From the NCBI RefSeq assembly GCF_005222915.1, contig NZ_STFX01000023.1, positions 1 to 64,000 of the forward strand: DNA of 64,000 nt. The letters run 5' to 3'. This document shows, piece by piece, positions 8,846 to 17,802 of this stretch. The position numbers and the translations under genes were made by a program. The notes under the pieces were generated by a model. The model was not told the origin of the DNA. It was given only the letters and a program-made list of their open reading frames with translations, and did not search any database. The stretch comes from Rhizobium sp. FKL33 (GTDB lineage: Bacteria; Pseudomonadota; Alphaproteobacteria; Rhizobiales; Rhizobiaceae). The stretch's first letter is position 1, and every line of letters starts with the position of its first letter.

Positions 8846-9331
8846 CTATTTGATCCTGAACGCTTTTTCCCGAACCTTCGCCCCGATCATGCTTCCGCCG
8901 GAAAACACGCCGCAAATCTTGGGATGCGCCGCATAATAGTCCGCCGGCATATAGAGATATCCTACGACTGGGTCAGGCAAAGCAGCCTGCCAGCCATCGA
9001 AATCGGCATCCTTCATTGTCGACAATTGGGCTGTGGAGACGCCATTCACGTACAGTTCCTCGAAGGAGCGGTCGCGGCTGCCACAGTCATCGATGACAAC
9101 GAAAAATGTCGATTCCCGGGCCCGCAGCTGCTGAACTGCGCTTTTCCCCAGCGTCACCGCGACCTTGCGCCATCCATCTGACGACGACGGCGTAAGGCCA
9201 GTTATCGTCGATGTCGGCCGGGTCGCGACGGTCTCCCTTGCAGTGACCGCGCCCGGGGCGATGCCGATAGCGCAGGAGGCGACCAGCGACGCGAGCCCCA
9301 ATCCCATGATGACGAAAACGCGTCGCCGCAT
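8846..9331 (-). CDS. hypothetical lipoprotein
   Basis: 161 residues. The N-terminus is a lipoprotein signal: a basic MRRR, a hydrophobic core and a VASC lipobox with Cys at residue 20, so the mature protein should be lipid-anchored. The rest (STFFVVIDDCGSRDRSFEEL, DPVVGYLYMPADYYAAHP) has a beta-rich look and matches no family I know. The ATG at 9331 has AGGAA upstream. It converges on the LRR gene with 16 bases between stops. Confidence 0.7.
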   Translation of the reverse strand: MRRRVFVIMGLGLASLVASCAIGIAPGAVTARETVATRPTSTITGLTPSSSDGWRKVAVTLGKSAVQQLRARESTFFVVIDDCGSRDRSFEELYVNGVSTAQLSTMKDADFDGWQAALPDPVVGYLYMPADYYAAHPKICGVFSGGSMIGAKVREKAFRIK

Positions 9332-9486
9332 CGATGTTCCGTTCCTAAAATGTCGCCCTGTGGAACCCTCGATAGCATCTCTGCCGTGTATGGCAATCCT
9401 TTATGCGCTTGGGGGACTGCCAGCGCTCTCGGGTCTTGTCCGATAGGCAAGTCTGCATAAACGAGGCCGGGAAATGTCGAGCAAGA

Positions 9487-9630
9487 AACCCCCTCTGGCC
9501 TGCCGGCCATCTCCCCCACAAGGGGGGAGAGAGCCCGCAGCAAGCGCCAGCCCGGATCGAGCCGCGCCGGCGCCGCAGATTAAGCCCCTCCCCCTCGTGG
9601 GGAGGGGTTTGGGGCGGGGTCTTCCATTTC
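9487..9630. repeat. intergenic palindromic repeats, second type
   Basis: The 9332-9648 gap holds two short inverted repeats: CTCCCCCACAAGGGGGGAGA near 9510-9530, and CCCCTCCCCCTCGTGGGGAG near 9586-9605 followed by GGGG-rich sequence. They resemble but are not identical to the 141-267 element and probably belong to the same broad class of extragenic palindromes. No gene is supported. The second could also terminate the portal transcript, which ends at 9649. Confidence 0.6.
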
Positions 9631-9648
9631 AAAGCAAGGTCGCCCCCC

Positions 9649-10806
9649 TCAATACCCCACCGCCTCCCGCTTCTCCGCATCCGTCAAAAACCCCGCCGCG
9701 CCCAGCCTCGCCCACAGCGCATCCCGCTCGGCCGCCAGCCCCGAAGCCTGGTCGAGATCGTGGCTCAGCCTGATGTCCTCGCCATAGATCTCCGACAGAA
9801 ACCCTGAAAAGGCCGAGGCCGTGCGGGCGGCGAGCGGCAGCACGGTCAGCCGCCAGAAGGCGCGGTTGGCTTCGGCGTAATTGGCGTAGGTGTTGTCGCC
9901 GGGCAGGCCGAGAAGCAGCGGCGGCACGCCGAGCGCCAGCGCGATGTCGCGGGCGGCGCCGTTCTTGGCCTCGAAGAAATCCATCTCGCGCGGCGTCAGC
10001 GCCATGGCCTTCCAGTCGAGCCCGCCTTCGAGCAGCATCGGCCGCCCCGCCCGCGCCGGCCCCGAATAGCCCTCGGCAAGCTCCGCCTTGAGGCGCTCAT
10101 ATTGGTCGGGGCTCAAATTGCCGCCCTCGCGCGGCTGATAGACCAGCGCGCCCGAGGGCCGGGCGGAATTTTCGATCAGCGCCGCGTTCCATTCGCCGGC
10201 GCGGTTGGAGAGGTCGAGCGCCGTCAGCGCCGCCGACAGCGGCGCAAAGCCGAGGTGATCGTCGAGCGGATGAAAGAGTTTCAGATGCAGCAGCCGCCCC
10301 TCGCCTGTTGCCGGATAGCGCCGGGCGCGGCCGCCGGCACTGTAGTCATAGGCCTCCGCCCAGCCGTCTGCGCCCTCGATCACCCTGATGCGATCGGGCC
10401 TGAGCAGATGCAGTTCGGCGAGCCGCGTCCCGGCCTTCACCGGCAGCGCATAGCCATTGCCGGAGATCAGCAGATGCCCGTACAGCGCCTCGAAAAACTC
10501 CGCCCCCGACTGGCGCGGATTGGGCGCCGCGATCAGCGACAGCGCCGGATGCTCCACCGTTTCCCGCCCTCCGACATGGCAGAGCCAAGCGAGCGAGGCT
10601 GCGGCTTCTGCGATCAGCCGCACGCCGCGATGGGCGATCGGGTTCTTCATGAAACCCTCGCGGGCGAGCGCGGCGTAGGATTTCTCCCGCCACACCAGCC
10701 TGCCCTCGCCGGCAAAGGCGATCAGGCTTTCGAGCCCCTTGCGTTCCGCCGGCGCGGTCTCTTCCCGGCGTCGCCGCCAAGGCAAGAAAGATGCATTTTT
10801 TCGCAT
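9649..10806 (-). CDS. phage portal protein, HK97/GTA type
   Basis: 385 residues, normal for a GTA portal. Family features in order: RGFMKNPIAHRGVRLIAEAA near the start, LYGHLLISGNGYALPV, the HLKLFHPLDDHLGFAPLSAA block, then LALGVPPLLLGLPGDNTYAN, and a C-terminal helical segment. The portal dodecamer sits at one head vertex, docks the terminase and conducts DNA. The start is the ATG at 10806 with an AAGG-type site eight bases upstream. The terminase that should directly precede it is about 9 kb away (20618-22207) on the same strand. Confidence 0.93.
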   Translation of the reverse strand: MRKNASFLPWRRRREETAPAERKGLESLIAFAGEGRLVWREKSYAALAREGFMKNPIAHRGVRLIAEAAASLAWLCHVGGRETVEHPALSLIAAPNPRQSGAEFFEALYGHLLISGNGYALPVKAGTRLAELHLLRPDRIRVIEGADGWAEAYDYSAGGRARRYPATGEGRLLHLKLFHPLDDHLGFAPLSAALTALDLSNRAGEWNAALIENSARPSGALVYQPREGGNLSPDQYERLKAELAEGYSGPARAGRPMLLEGGLDWKAMALTPREMDFFEAKNGAARDIALALGVPPLLLGLPGDNTYANYAEANRAFWRLTVLPLAARTASAFSGFLSEIYGEDIRLSHDLDQASGLAAERDALWARLGAAGFLTDAEKREAVGY

Positions 10807-10870
10807 GAGATTTACCTTATGTTCAATGCGTCATGGCAGCTTCGCGAGAGGGAAAGGAGGTCCACCGGCC

Positions 10871-11161
10871 ATGGCAAATTTCATCCACGCGCGTCAGGGG
10901 CTCAACAAGGGCGACATCGTCGTCGTCCAGTGCTCGCATCAATGCAATGTCTTCCTGATGGACGATCAGAATTTCGAGGCCTACAAAAAACGGGCCAAAT
11001 TCACCTTCTTCGGCGGCCACGCCAAGCTGTTCCCGGTCAAGCTGCCGGCGCCCGCCTCGGGCCATTGGAACGTGGTGATCGATCTCGGCGGCAAACAGGC
11101 CGAAATCAAGCACCAGATCAGCTATATCCGCCAGCCGCAGCCCGCCGCCGCCCAGGCGTGA
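10871..11161 (+). CDS. DUF1883 domain protein
   Basis: 96 residues covering a whole DUF1883 domain: HARQGLNKGDIVVVQCSHQC, NVFLMDDQNFEAYKKRAKF, and HWNVVIDLGGKQAEIKHQIS. The domain is found in small stand-alone proteins and at the N-terminus of some TIR-domain proteins; its function is unknown. The start is the ATG at 10871 with a strong GGAAAGGAGGT eleven bases upstream. It is divergent from the portal gene and unrelated to the head module. Confidence 0.85.
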   Translation: MANFIHARQGLNKGDIVVVQCSHQCNVFLMDDQNFEAYKKRAKFTFFGGHAKLFPVKLPAPASGHWNVVIDLGGKQAEIKHQISYIRQPQPAAAQA

Positions 11162-11261
11162 CGGGGGCTCGCTCAGGCCCGGAGGCGCGGTTCCCGGCTT
11201 CGGGATCGCGCTCCACGGCGTGTCCGCGTGACGCCGCGCAGACGCCGCCCCGTTCCCCGCC

Positions 11262-12956
11262 TTATCTCGCCAGGGTCAGCGCGTCTTCGGCGGGCATCGG
11301 CCTGCCGAAGCGGTAGCCCTGCCCCGAAGGGCATCCCATCTCCAGAAGCGCCTGCATCTGTTCTGCGGTTTCGATCCCCTCGGCGATCGTGTCGAGTTTC
11401 AGGTCGCCGCTCATCGCCACCAGCGCCTTGATGATCGCGGCGTTGGACGACTTGCTTTCGATGCCCGCCACAAAGGCCCGGTCGATCTTCAGCGTCGTCA
11501 GGGGAAAGCGCTGCAGCGAGCTCAGCGAGGCGAAACCGGTGCCGAAATCGTCGAAGGCGAGCCCCACGCCCATGTCGCGGATGCCGGCGAATGTCTGGAA
11601 CGTCCGCTCGTCGTCGCCGAGCGCCACCTGCTCCGTCACTTCGAGCTCCAGCCATTCGGGCTTGAGCCTGTGGCGGCTGAGGGCGTCCTCGATCTTGTCG
11701 GTCAGGTTCAGCGCCCGAAACTGCGCCGGAAACAGGTTGACCCCGACCTTGACATTGCCGCCACCGGCATTGAGCCGCGCCGCCATGTCGGCGGCCTGGT
11801 CCAGCGTCCACCAGCCGATGTCGAGCGCCAGCGCGCTCTGCTCCAGCGCCGGCAGGAAGGCGGCGGGCGGCAACAGGCCGCGAACCGGATGCTGCCACCG
11901 GATCAAGGCTTCGAAGCCGATGATCTCGCCTGTCTTCAGATTGACCTGCGGCTGGTAGAACAGCCGCAGCTGGTTTGCGCCCAAAGCGGTGCGCAGCTCG
12001 TCGCAAGTCGATCGCCGCCCCTGCGCTTCGCTGCGCATGGAATGTTCGAAGAAGCGGAAACAGGCGCCCGACGCCGCCTTGGCGCGATAGAGGGCGAAGT
12101 CGGCGGAGGCCACCAGTTCGTCGGCGTCCGCGCCATCCCGGGGCGCAAGCGCAACGCCCAGGCTTGCGGAGAGTTCGAGGGCGAGCGGTCCGAGGAAAAA
12201 CGGTTTGCGGAACGCGTTCAGGATCGCCAACGCCTCCCCTTCCACCGTGATCCGGTCCGATGCGGGCAACAGCGCGGCGAATTCGTCGCCGCCCAGTCGC
12301 GCCAGCGAGACGTCGGCGCCCAGCAGATAGGAGAGCCGCACGCTGACCGCCTGCAAAAGGCTGTCGCCGACGGCATGGCCATGGATGTCGTTGACCTCCT
12401 TGAAGCCGTCGAGATCGATCAGGATCACGCCCGCCGGCAGGCCGGAGACCAGCCTGTCCTGCAACAACAGCATGAACTGGTGCTTGTTTGCGAGGCCGGT
12501 CAACGTATCCTGCGAGGCCAGCCGCAACAGGCGCGTCTCGCGTTCGCGGCGCTCGGAAATGTCCTTGATCACCGCGCCGGCGCAATAGCCCTGTTCGCCT
12601 TTCCAGACCGACAGCGTGATCTCGATCGGAAATTCCGAGCCATCCTTGCGGATCGCGAAAACCTCCACCGTCTTGCCGCCGAGATTGGGCTGGTGCCCCG
12701 CCGCGACGCGGGCGAAGCCCGCCATATGGGCGCCGCGCATGCGCTCGGGCACGATGAGCGTGATCGGCTGTCCCAGCATCTCGTCGGCCGAATAGCCGAA
12801 CAGGCTGCAGGCCGACGGATTGACGAATTCTATCCGCCCGTCGCTGTTGATGGAAATCAGCGAAAGATTGCTCGCTTCGACGAAGGCGCGCACATTCCTG
12901 AGGATGTAACTTGCAGCCATGCGATCCGATACACCCGTGTAGACCAGTCTCGACAT
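11262..12956 (-). CDS. PAS-GGDEF-EAL cyclic-di-GMP signalling protein
   Basis: 564 residues from the ATG at 12956 (an in-frame TTG at 12971 is possible; neither has a clear ribosome binding site). A PAS domain covers about residues 24-135 (sensor; RIEFVNPSACSLFGYSADEM). GGDEF runs about 140-305, with an intact RLGGDEF at 221-226 and no RxxD inhibitory site just before it. EAL runs about 320-560, with intact GFEALIRW and DDFGTGFASLSSL. It lacks transmembrane segments, so it is cytoplasmic. It may both make and break c-di-GMP; both active-site signatures look complete. Confidence 0.93.
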   Translation of the reverse strand: MSRLVYTGVSDRMAASYILRNVRAFVEASNLSLISINSDGRIEFVNPSACSLFGYSADEMLGQPITLIVPERMRGAHMAGFARVAAGHQPNLGGKTVEVFAIRKDGSEFPIEITLSVWKGEQGYCAGAVIKDISERRERETRLLRLASQDTLTGLANKHQFMLLLQDRLVSGLPAGVILIDLDGFKEVNDIHGHAVGDSLLQAVSVRLSYLLGADVSLARLGGDEFAALLPASDRITVEGEALAILNAFRKPFFLGPLALELSASLGVALAPRDGADADELVASADFALYRAKAASGACFRFFEHSMRSEAQGRRSTCDELRTALGANQLRLFYQPQVNLKTGEIIGFEALIRWQHPVRGLLPPAAFLPALEQSALALDIGWWTLDQAADMAARLNAGGGNVKVGVNLFPAQFRALNLTDKIEDALSRHRLKPEWLELEVTEQVALGDDERTFQTFAGIRDMGVGLAFDDFGTGFASLSSLQRFPLTTLKIDRAFVAGIESKSSNAAIIKALVAMSGDLKLDTIAEGIETAEQMQALLEMGCPSGQGYRFGRPMPAEDALTLAR

Positions 12957-13029
12957 GATCGTATCAAACAACGGTTGCGGACTTCTAAATCGCTAAATTA
13001 GGGGCACCAGGCGCCCAGCGCCGCCGGGC

Positions 13030-13917
13030 TCATGTATGCAGCCGCAGTTTTCCCGTGACGGCGTCGCGCTCCACGCCGGGATTATGCGTCAGCGCCGGCC
13101 AGAGTTCGGCATAGCCGTCCGGCGTCGTAAACAGCGCGTTGCACATCACCTCGCCGGTAAATTGCATGCCCGGCGCGAGATATTGCGGCGGCCGGCCGTC
13201 GAAATAGAGCACGAAGCACAGATAGCCCCTGCCCGCCATCTCCGTGAGCAGCCCGTCGAGCCCGCCGCCCAGTTGCGCCAGTCCCTTCTGGTGCAGTTCG
13301 GCGACGACGAAGCGGATCGCCTTGCGGTCGAGCAGGCCGCGCGCGCCCCTGAGGATCAGCTGTTCGGCGCCTTCTGTGTCGATCTTCACCAGCCGAACGC
13401 CGTCGAGGCCGCGGTCGGCGATCACCGCGTCGAGCGTCGTGGTCGTCATCGTCCGGGCTCCGCCGCGCATGCGCTCGTCGCCGTTGAACGCCACCGGGTC
13501 CCATAGCGCATTGCCGCCCGAACTCCGGGCGTTGAAGAAGAACTCCGCCTGCCGCTCGGCCTCCGCCAGCGGTCGGTCGACGATATCAGGTGTCTCCAGC
13601 CCGTTCAGCCGCGCCTGCAGCCGGATGCGTTCGATATTGGCGGGGTCCGGCTCCACCGACACCACCCGGCCCTCCGGCCCGACCAGCAAGCCGCCCAGCA
13701 CCGAGAAATAGCCGACATTGGCGCCGATATCGACGAACACGTCGCCGGGCCGGAGTGCGAGCCGCAGCAGATTGGTGACGTCGGGTTCATAGGCGCCGCC
13801 GGCGCGCAGAAATTCGAAAATATGGTTCTCGTTGACGTTTTCGTCGTCATGCCGGAAATAGACTTCGGTCACCGGCCGATCCATGCCCCTGATGCGAAAT
13901 TTGTAGTCGGTTTCCAT
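13030..13917 (-). CDS. FkbM-family SAM methyltransferase
   Basis: 295 residues. SAM-binding motif I is GDVFVDIGANVGYFSVLG; VVSVEPDPANIERI is motif II; LVKIDTEGAEQLILRGA is the hallmark FkbM motif. Family members O-methylate sugars or other secreted metabolites; no glycan cluster is nearby, so the substrate is unknown. The ATG at 13917 is preceded by GGAGTGAGG. It follows the GGDEF-EAL gene's start at 73 bases on the same strand. Confidence 0.92.
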   Translation of the reverse strand: METDYKFRIRGMDRPVTEVYFRHDDENVNENHIFEFLRAGGAYEPDVTNLLRLALRPGDVFVDIGANVGYFSVLGGLLVGPEGRVVSVEPDPANIERIRLQARLNGLETPDIVDRPLAEAERQAEFFFNARSSGGNALWDPVAFNGDERMRGGARTMTTTTLDAVIADRGLDGVRLVKIDTEGAEQLILRGARGLLDRKAIRFVVAELHQKGLAQLGGGLDGLLTEMAGRGYLCFVLYFDGRPPQYLAPGMQFTGEVMCNALFTTPDGYAELWPALTHNPGVERDAVTGKLRLHT

Positions 13918-14043
13918 GCCTCACTCCGGCGCTTGTCTCGTCGGAGAGAAGCATGCGGAGCCTGCCCGGAGCCATCGCCGCATGCGGCAGGGAACATGCC
14001 GCCGCCACCGGCGTTAGACGTTTCAGAAATGGCCGGAGTAAAC

Positions 14044-14445
14044 ATGCAGCGCGTTCTCATCGTCGAAGACGAAATCTTCGTGGCTCTCGAATTGGAATCC
14101 ATTCTCGAAGAACTGGGCCACGTGGTCGTGGGCATAGCCGCAGACACCAGGAAGGCCATCGAGCTCGCGGCACTGTCGGTCGACGTCGCTCTGGTCGATT
14201 ACAATCTTCGCGACGGGGCGACCGGCGCTGCGCTGGGCCAGAGGCTCGCGCGCGAATTCGGCATAAAAGTCATCTTCCAGACCGCCAATCCGACATCGCT
14301 CGGCAAGGGCGTGCCGGGCACGATCGGCGTGCTGTCGAAACCCCATGACGCCGACCAGGTGGAAAACGCGATCGACTTCGTGACCGGGCGCAGCCCATCG
14401 GCGCCGCGCGCATTCGTCGTCTTCTCTCGCGACGCCTCGGCCTGA
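14044..14445 (+). CDS. single-domain response regulator
   Basis: 133 residues, one receiver domain and nothing else. The acidic pocket is VEDE near the start, the phospho-acceptor is Asp52 in VALVDYNLRDG, and the conserved Lys is in VLSKPHD. The C-terminal tail is disordered. The ATG at 14044 has GGAG five bases upstream; an ATG at 14029 is less well placed. It converges on an HWE kinase gene with only seven bases between stops, so that kinase is the obvious phosphodonor candidate (inference). Confidence 0.9.
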   Translation: MQRVLIVEDEIFVALELESILEELGHVVVGIAADTRKAIELAALSVDVALVDYNLRDGATGAALGQRLAREFGIKVIFQTANPTSLGKGVPGTIGVLSKPHDADQVENAIDFVTGRSPSAPRAFVVFSRDASA

Positions 14446-14452
14446 GCCCGGT

Positions 14453-15895
14453 TCAGGTCCGGCTGAAACTCGAGGCCGGGCACTCGATCTCCACCGCGAG
14501 CCCTTCCGGCAGCCAGCGGCGCGACAGGCTGCCGCCGAGCTGACCCTCGACGCTCACCGCCGACAGCTTGGTGCCGAAGCCCCGGTGTTGCGGCTCTTCG
14601 TCGATCCTCGGTCCGCCCTGCTCCAGCCAGGCGATGCGGCAGACATCTCCTTGCGTCGACAGCGCGATGTTCACCCTGCCCTCGAGCGTCGACAGCGCCC
14701 CGTATTTGGCGGCGTTGGTGGCGAGTTCGTGGAACACCAGCGCCAGTGGCGTGGCGGCGCGGTCGTCGATCGCCACGTCGTCGCCGTCGATCTGGATGCG
14801 GTTCTCTTCGAGCGCCCGGTAGGGCCGCAGGATTTCCCGCAACAGGTTGCGGATGGTCGGCAGCATCGACAGCGACGCCTCGCTATGCGGCCGCACGAAA
14901 TCATGGGCGCGGCCCAGCGCCGCCAGCCGCTGCTGCACGTCGGAGGCGAAGGCCTTGCTTTCGGGATACCAGCGGGCGGATTGGCCGATCAGGCCGTTGA
15001 TGATCGCGAAGATGTTCTTGATCCGGTGGCTCAACTCCTGGCTCAGCAAAGCCAGGTTTTCGCTGGTCTCCTTGGCAGCGTGAATATCGGTGCAGGTGCC
15101 GTACCAGCGGTCGATCGTTCCATCTGCCCCGCGCAGCGGCAGGGCGCGACCCAGCACCCAGCGATAGTCGCCGGAATGATGCTTGAGCCGGTATTCGATC
15201 TCGTAGGGCTCTCCGCTCGCCAGCGAGCGCCGCCAGGTCGCCCAGGCGCGCTCCTGATCGTCCGGATGGAACAGCGCATTCCAGCCCTCGCCGTCGGTGC
15301 TGCCGTCCGCCATGCCGGTGAATTCGTACCAGCGGGCGTTATAATAGTCGTGATATCCATCCGGCAGCGTCGACCACACCATCTGCGGCATGACGTCGGC
15401 CAAAAGGCGGAAGCGGCGTTCGCTCTGCCGCGCCTCCTCGATCAGCCGGACGATTTCGAGATCGGCGGAGCGCAGTTCCGAAACATCCCGCGAAATCGAC
15501 AGCAGATGCGACGGCCGGCCGCTGTCGTCGAGGACGGGCAGCACCTGCACGTCCCAATATTTCATCGTCCCCTTGGCGGTGCCGGTATAGCCGCGAAAGC
15601 GCGAGGCCTTGTTGTCGCGCCCGGCGGCGACGGCGTCGGCTGCGGCGCGGCGTTCGTCGCCGTTCCAGAAATCGGGCCAGGGGCAATGCTGGATGGCCTG
15701 GAAATCGTCGACCTCCATCACCCGCCTGCCGCCTTCGCTCATGAACAACAGCCGGCCGTCGAGATCGAGGAGTTTGACGCAGTCATTGCTGGCGAACAGC
15801 AAGGTGCGCAACAGGGCGGAGGCTTCGAGCCCGGGTGGAAGATCAAGTGCGCCGACGCTGCGTAAACCTTGATCCGGGCCGATAGTCTCGCTCAT
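14453..15895 (-). CDS. PAS-PAS HWE-family sensor histidine kinase
   Basis: 480 residues. Two PAS domains (about 25-150 and 165-290; the second has MVWSTLPDGYHDYYNARWYE) precede a kinase core. The phospho-acceptor helix is LSQELSHRIKNIFAIINGLI. HELATNAAKYGALS is the N box and WLEQGGP the Trp-Glu segment that defines the HWE/HisKA_2 class, typical of alphaproteobacterial light, stress and general stress signalling. There are no transmembrane segments. The neighbouring lone receiver is the likely partner. The start is the ATG at 15895. Confidence 0.92.
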   Translation of the reverse strand: MSETIGPDQGLRSVGALDLPPGLEASALLRTLLFASNDCVKLLDLDGRLLFMSEGGRRVMEVDDFQAIQHCPWPDFWNGDERRAAADAVAAGRDNKASRFRGYTGTAKGTMKYWDVQVLPVLDDSGRPSHLLSISRDVSELRSADLEIVRLIEEARQSERRFRLLADVMPQMVWSTLPDGYHDYYNARWYEFTGMADGSTDGEGWNALFHPDDQERAWATWRRSLASGEPYEIEYRLKHHSGDYRWVLGRALPLRGADGTIDRWYGTCTDIHAAKETSENLALLSQELSHRIKNIFAIINGLIGQSARWYPESKAFASDVQQRLAALGRAHDFVRPHSEASLSMLPTIRNLLREILRPYRALEENRIQIDGDDVAIDDRAATPLALVFHELATNAAKYGALSTLEGRVNIALSTQGDVCRIAWLEQGGPRIDEEPQHRGFGTKLSAVSVEGQLGGSLSRRWLPEGLAVEIECPASSFSRT

Positions 15896-16250
15896 AAACT
15901 TGCACCGCTCGCGATAAATCTAAGGAGATCCACATAGGTCATCCGCCCATGGATTTCACCCCCATCAACGAGCAACGCGTCGTTTTTGTTCAATCGCCAG
16001 CAAAAACATTGTCTTCAGGCGACTGGGGCGCGCGCTGGCCGCCCCCTCGCCTGCGGCACAATCTGCGGCGTTTGTGTCGTAGACGCCGCGTGTCCGGCCC
16101 GTCACCGAAGCCGCCGATCCTGATCGCCACTCTCGACATGCATCTCGATGATGACAGACGGATGACATGACTTCGGCATCTGCATTTGGACCATTGAGAA
16201 CATGCCATCTGAAGATATATCGATACTTCGCAGCAAATGGATCGAGATCG
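15896..16250. other. intergenic region without a convincing gene
   Basis: 355 bases between the HWE kinase start and the hypothetical at 16251. Overlapping frames on both strands (15949-16170 plus, 15965-16303 minus) give low-complexity Arg-rich translations and lack ribosome binding sites. An AAGGAGAT near 15923 is not followed by a start codon at useful spacing. The kinase promoter should lie here. Confidence 0.5.
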
Positions 16251-16580
16251 ATGGCTCCCTTTCCCACCCGGCCCAAGCTCAGTCTTTCGCGCCTGCGTGA
16301 CATCGGCTGGTCGCTGTGGGACCCGATAGGATTGCTGGGTCCCGAACAGCGATGGAACGAGGGCGACGCGCAAGATTTCGCAGACGAATATGATTCCTAT
16401 CTGATCGAGGCCGCCGGCCTCCTGCGCCGCGGCGCGCCCGATCAGGAAGTTGTAGACCTGCTCGTCAGCAGAGAGACGGTTCGCATGGGCGCGCCCCTGC
16501 GGACCGATACTTATGAACGCGCCCGCTCGACGGTGGCCGCCATCAAGGCGGACAAAGAGCTTTGGACAAACTCAGTATAG
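16251..16580 (+). CDS. hypothetical protein, 109 aa
   Basis: A small soluble protein of the kind found near Rhizobiales house-keeping genes: LRDIGWSLWDPIGLLGP, then DFADEYDSYLIEAAGLLRRG and YERARSTVAAIKADKELW. No catalytic motif is visible. The ATG at 16251 was chosen because homologous-looking sequence starts there; an upstream frame reaches 16167 without support. It ends 28 bases from the convergent kinase gene. Function unknown. Confidence 0.6.
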   Translation: MAPFPTRPKLSLSRLRDIGWSLWDPIGLLGPEQRWNEGDAQDFADEYDSYLIEAAGLLRRGAPDQEVVDLLVSRETVRMGAPLRTDTYERARSTVAAIKADKELWTNSV

Positions 16581-16607
16581 GCGTACGCTTTCCGGAAGAA
16601 GCGACCT

Positions 16608-17108
16608 TCAGCCCATGCTTCTCATGATCTCCGCAACACTGTCTTCGACAGAGAGACGGGCGGTGTCGATCCGCAGATCGGCTTTCCAGGGCTCGTAATG
16701 CCTGTTCTGGATGACCTCCCACGAGGGCGGCGACAGTCCAACGACAGAGGGCGATCTCGTCTCGGCGCGATGGCGGTGGACCGCAGCATCGGAGCAAACG
16801 ATTTCAACTCCAAAGAATCTTCTGCCGCACTCGTCAGCGACATCTCGAAAGGCCTTTCGGGTTTCAGGCAAAGGGTTCACGGAGTCCGCAACCACCGTCT
16901 GCCCGAGCCGCAGGTTATCCGCCGCCAGTCGATAGAGCGTCACATAGCCGCTTGGGCCGACATCCCTTCCCTCCGCCAGTGGCGCGGATGTGCGGATCGC
17001 CTGTTCGACCGTGTCCACCCGCAGATAGACAGCACCTATTCTCCGCGCCAAGGCCTGCGCCACCGTGCTTTTTCCTGATCCAGGCAGTCCGCCGAAAGCA
17101 ATAAGCAT
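16608..17108 (-). CDS. small P-loop kinase-like ATPase (AAA_33 type)
   Basis: 166 residues starting with a Walker A motif, GLPGSGKSTVAQALARR, followed by YLRVDTVEQAIRTS (a DTVE-type acidic site), TVVADSVNPLPETRKAF and a lid-like basic region (HRHRAETRSP). The fold matches gluconate-kinase/zeta-toxin-like small-molecule kinases that phosphorylate an alcohol on an unknown substrate. The ATG at 17108 is preceded by GAGGATGAAGG. It stands alone between two hypotheticals. Confidence 0.8.
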   Translation of the reverse strand: MLIAFGGLPGSGKSTVAQALARRIGAVYLRVDTVEQAIRTSAPLAEGRDVGPSGYVTLYRLAADNLRLGQTVVADSVNPLPETRKAFRDVADECGRRFFGVEIVCSDAAVHRHRAETRSPSVVGLSPPSWEVIQNRHYEPWKADLRIDTARLSVEDSVAEIMRSMG

Positions 17109-17240
17109 CCTTCATCCTCGCTCTGCGACGCCACTCTGGACTTGGCGTTCGACGTCTCCTCTTGGCGCCAAATGACTATTCGACATCGTCGTTCTGGATG
17201 GTATTGGAGTCAACGATACGATGGGAGCCCGAAGGACTCT

Positions 17241-17369
17241 ATGTTTATGAAGTGGGCCTATCTTGCCTTTGTAATTCTGATGATATTCCTTTTCGTTACC
17301 GGTCTTTGGAAGCCAGTATGGTACGCCATCATTGTATTTTATCTCGCCTTATCCGGCAAATCGATGTGA
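17241..17369 (+). CDS. possible small membrane protein, 42 aa
   Basis: The sequence begins MFMKWAYLAFVILMIFLFVT and continues into a second hydrophobic run (VWYAIIVFYLAL), giving two short transmembrane helices. AAGGA lies four bases before the ATG at 17241. No homologue is recognised. Low confidence, since short hydrophobic frames arise by chance, but the ribosome binding site and third-position composition are supportive. Confidence 0.35.
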   Translation: MFMKWAYLAFVILMIFLFVTGLWKPVWYAIIVFYLALSGKSM

Positions 17370-17419
17370 AGGACATGAGTTACGGCCGATCGGTCTACTC
17401 TTGACGCAAAATCTCCCCC

Positions 17420-17653
17420 TCACGCCAAACTCCCCCTCGCCGCCTCCTCCACCCGATAATCCGCCGCAATCCGCAGTTCCCTCAGCGGCCGGACAATCTC
17501 GATCGAGCGCTGATAGTTGGGATGCGCCTTGTAGGCGGCGAGCTGGGCTTCGCTTTCGAATTCGCCATAGACGATCAGGTCCGCCTCGCCGCCCAGCTGG
17601 TCGGTCTTCAGATTGGTCCCGAGCGGACAAGAACACACGATAGAACAGATCAT
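17420..17653 (-). pseudogene. internally deleted copy of the Dabb-domain gene (copy 1)
   Basis: The 77-residue frame (ATG at 17653) matches residues from TNLKTDQLGGEADLIVYGEF to the C-terminus of the intact gene at 19459-19770 almost exactly, but the N-terminal helix region (from SARDRADLDRIRAG to LLEIG) is missing and replaced by a short MICSIVCSCPLG. Copy 2 at 18558-18791 has the same deletion, so one of them arose from the other after the deletion. The reading frame is kept, so a shortened product is possible, but the barrel fold should be incomplete. Confidence 0.75.
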
Positions 17654-17802
17654 GCGGGCCTCTGGCGATGCGGGCTGGCCGCCATTGGCCCAAAGTGGTC
17701 ACCTCGCTCTCGGCGAAAGGTAGCGAAAATCCTAAATTTCGCAACAATTTGGTGTCTTGTGGCTCTGCGGTTCCCCCCACTTGATTCCGAATGAGAGATT
17801 GA

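Noticed and set aside
15949-16303. Small genes in the gap after the HWE kinase gene
   Set aside because: Overlapping frames on both strands with Arg-rich translation and no ribosome binding site.
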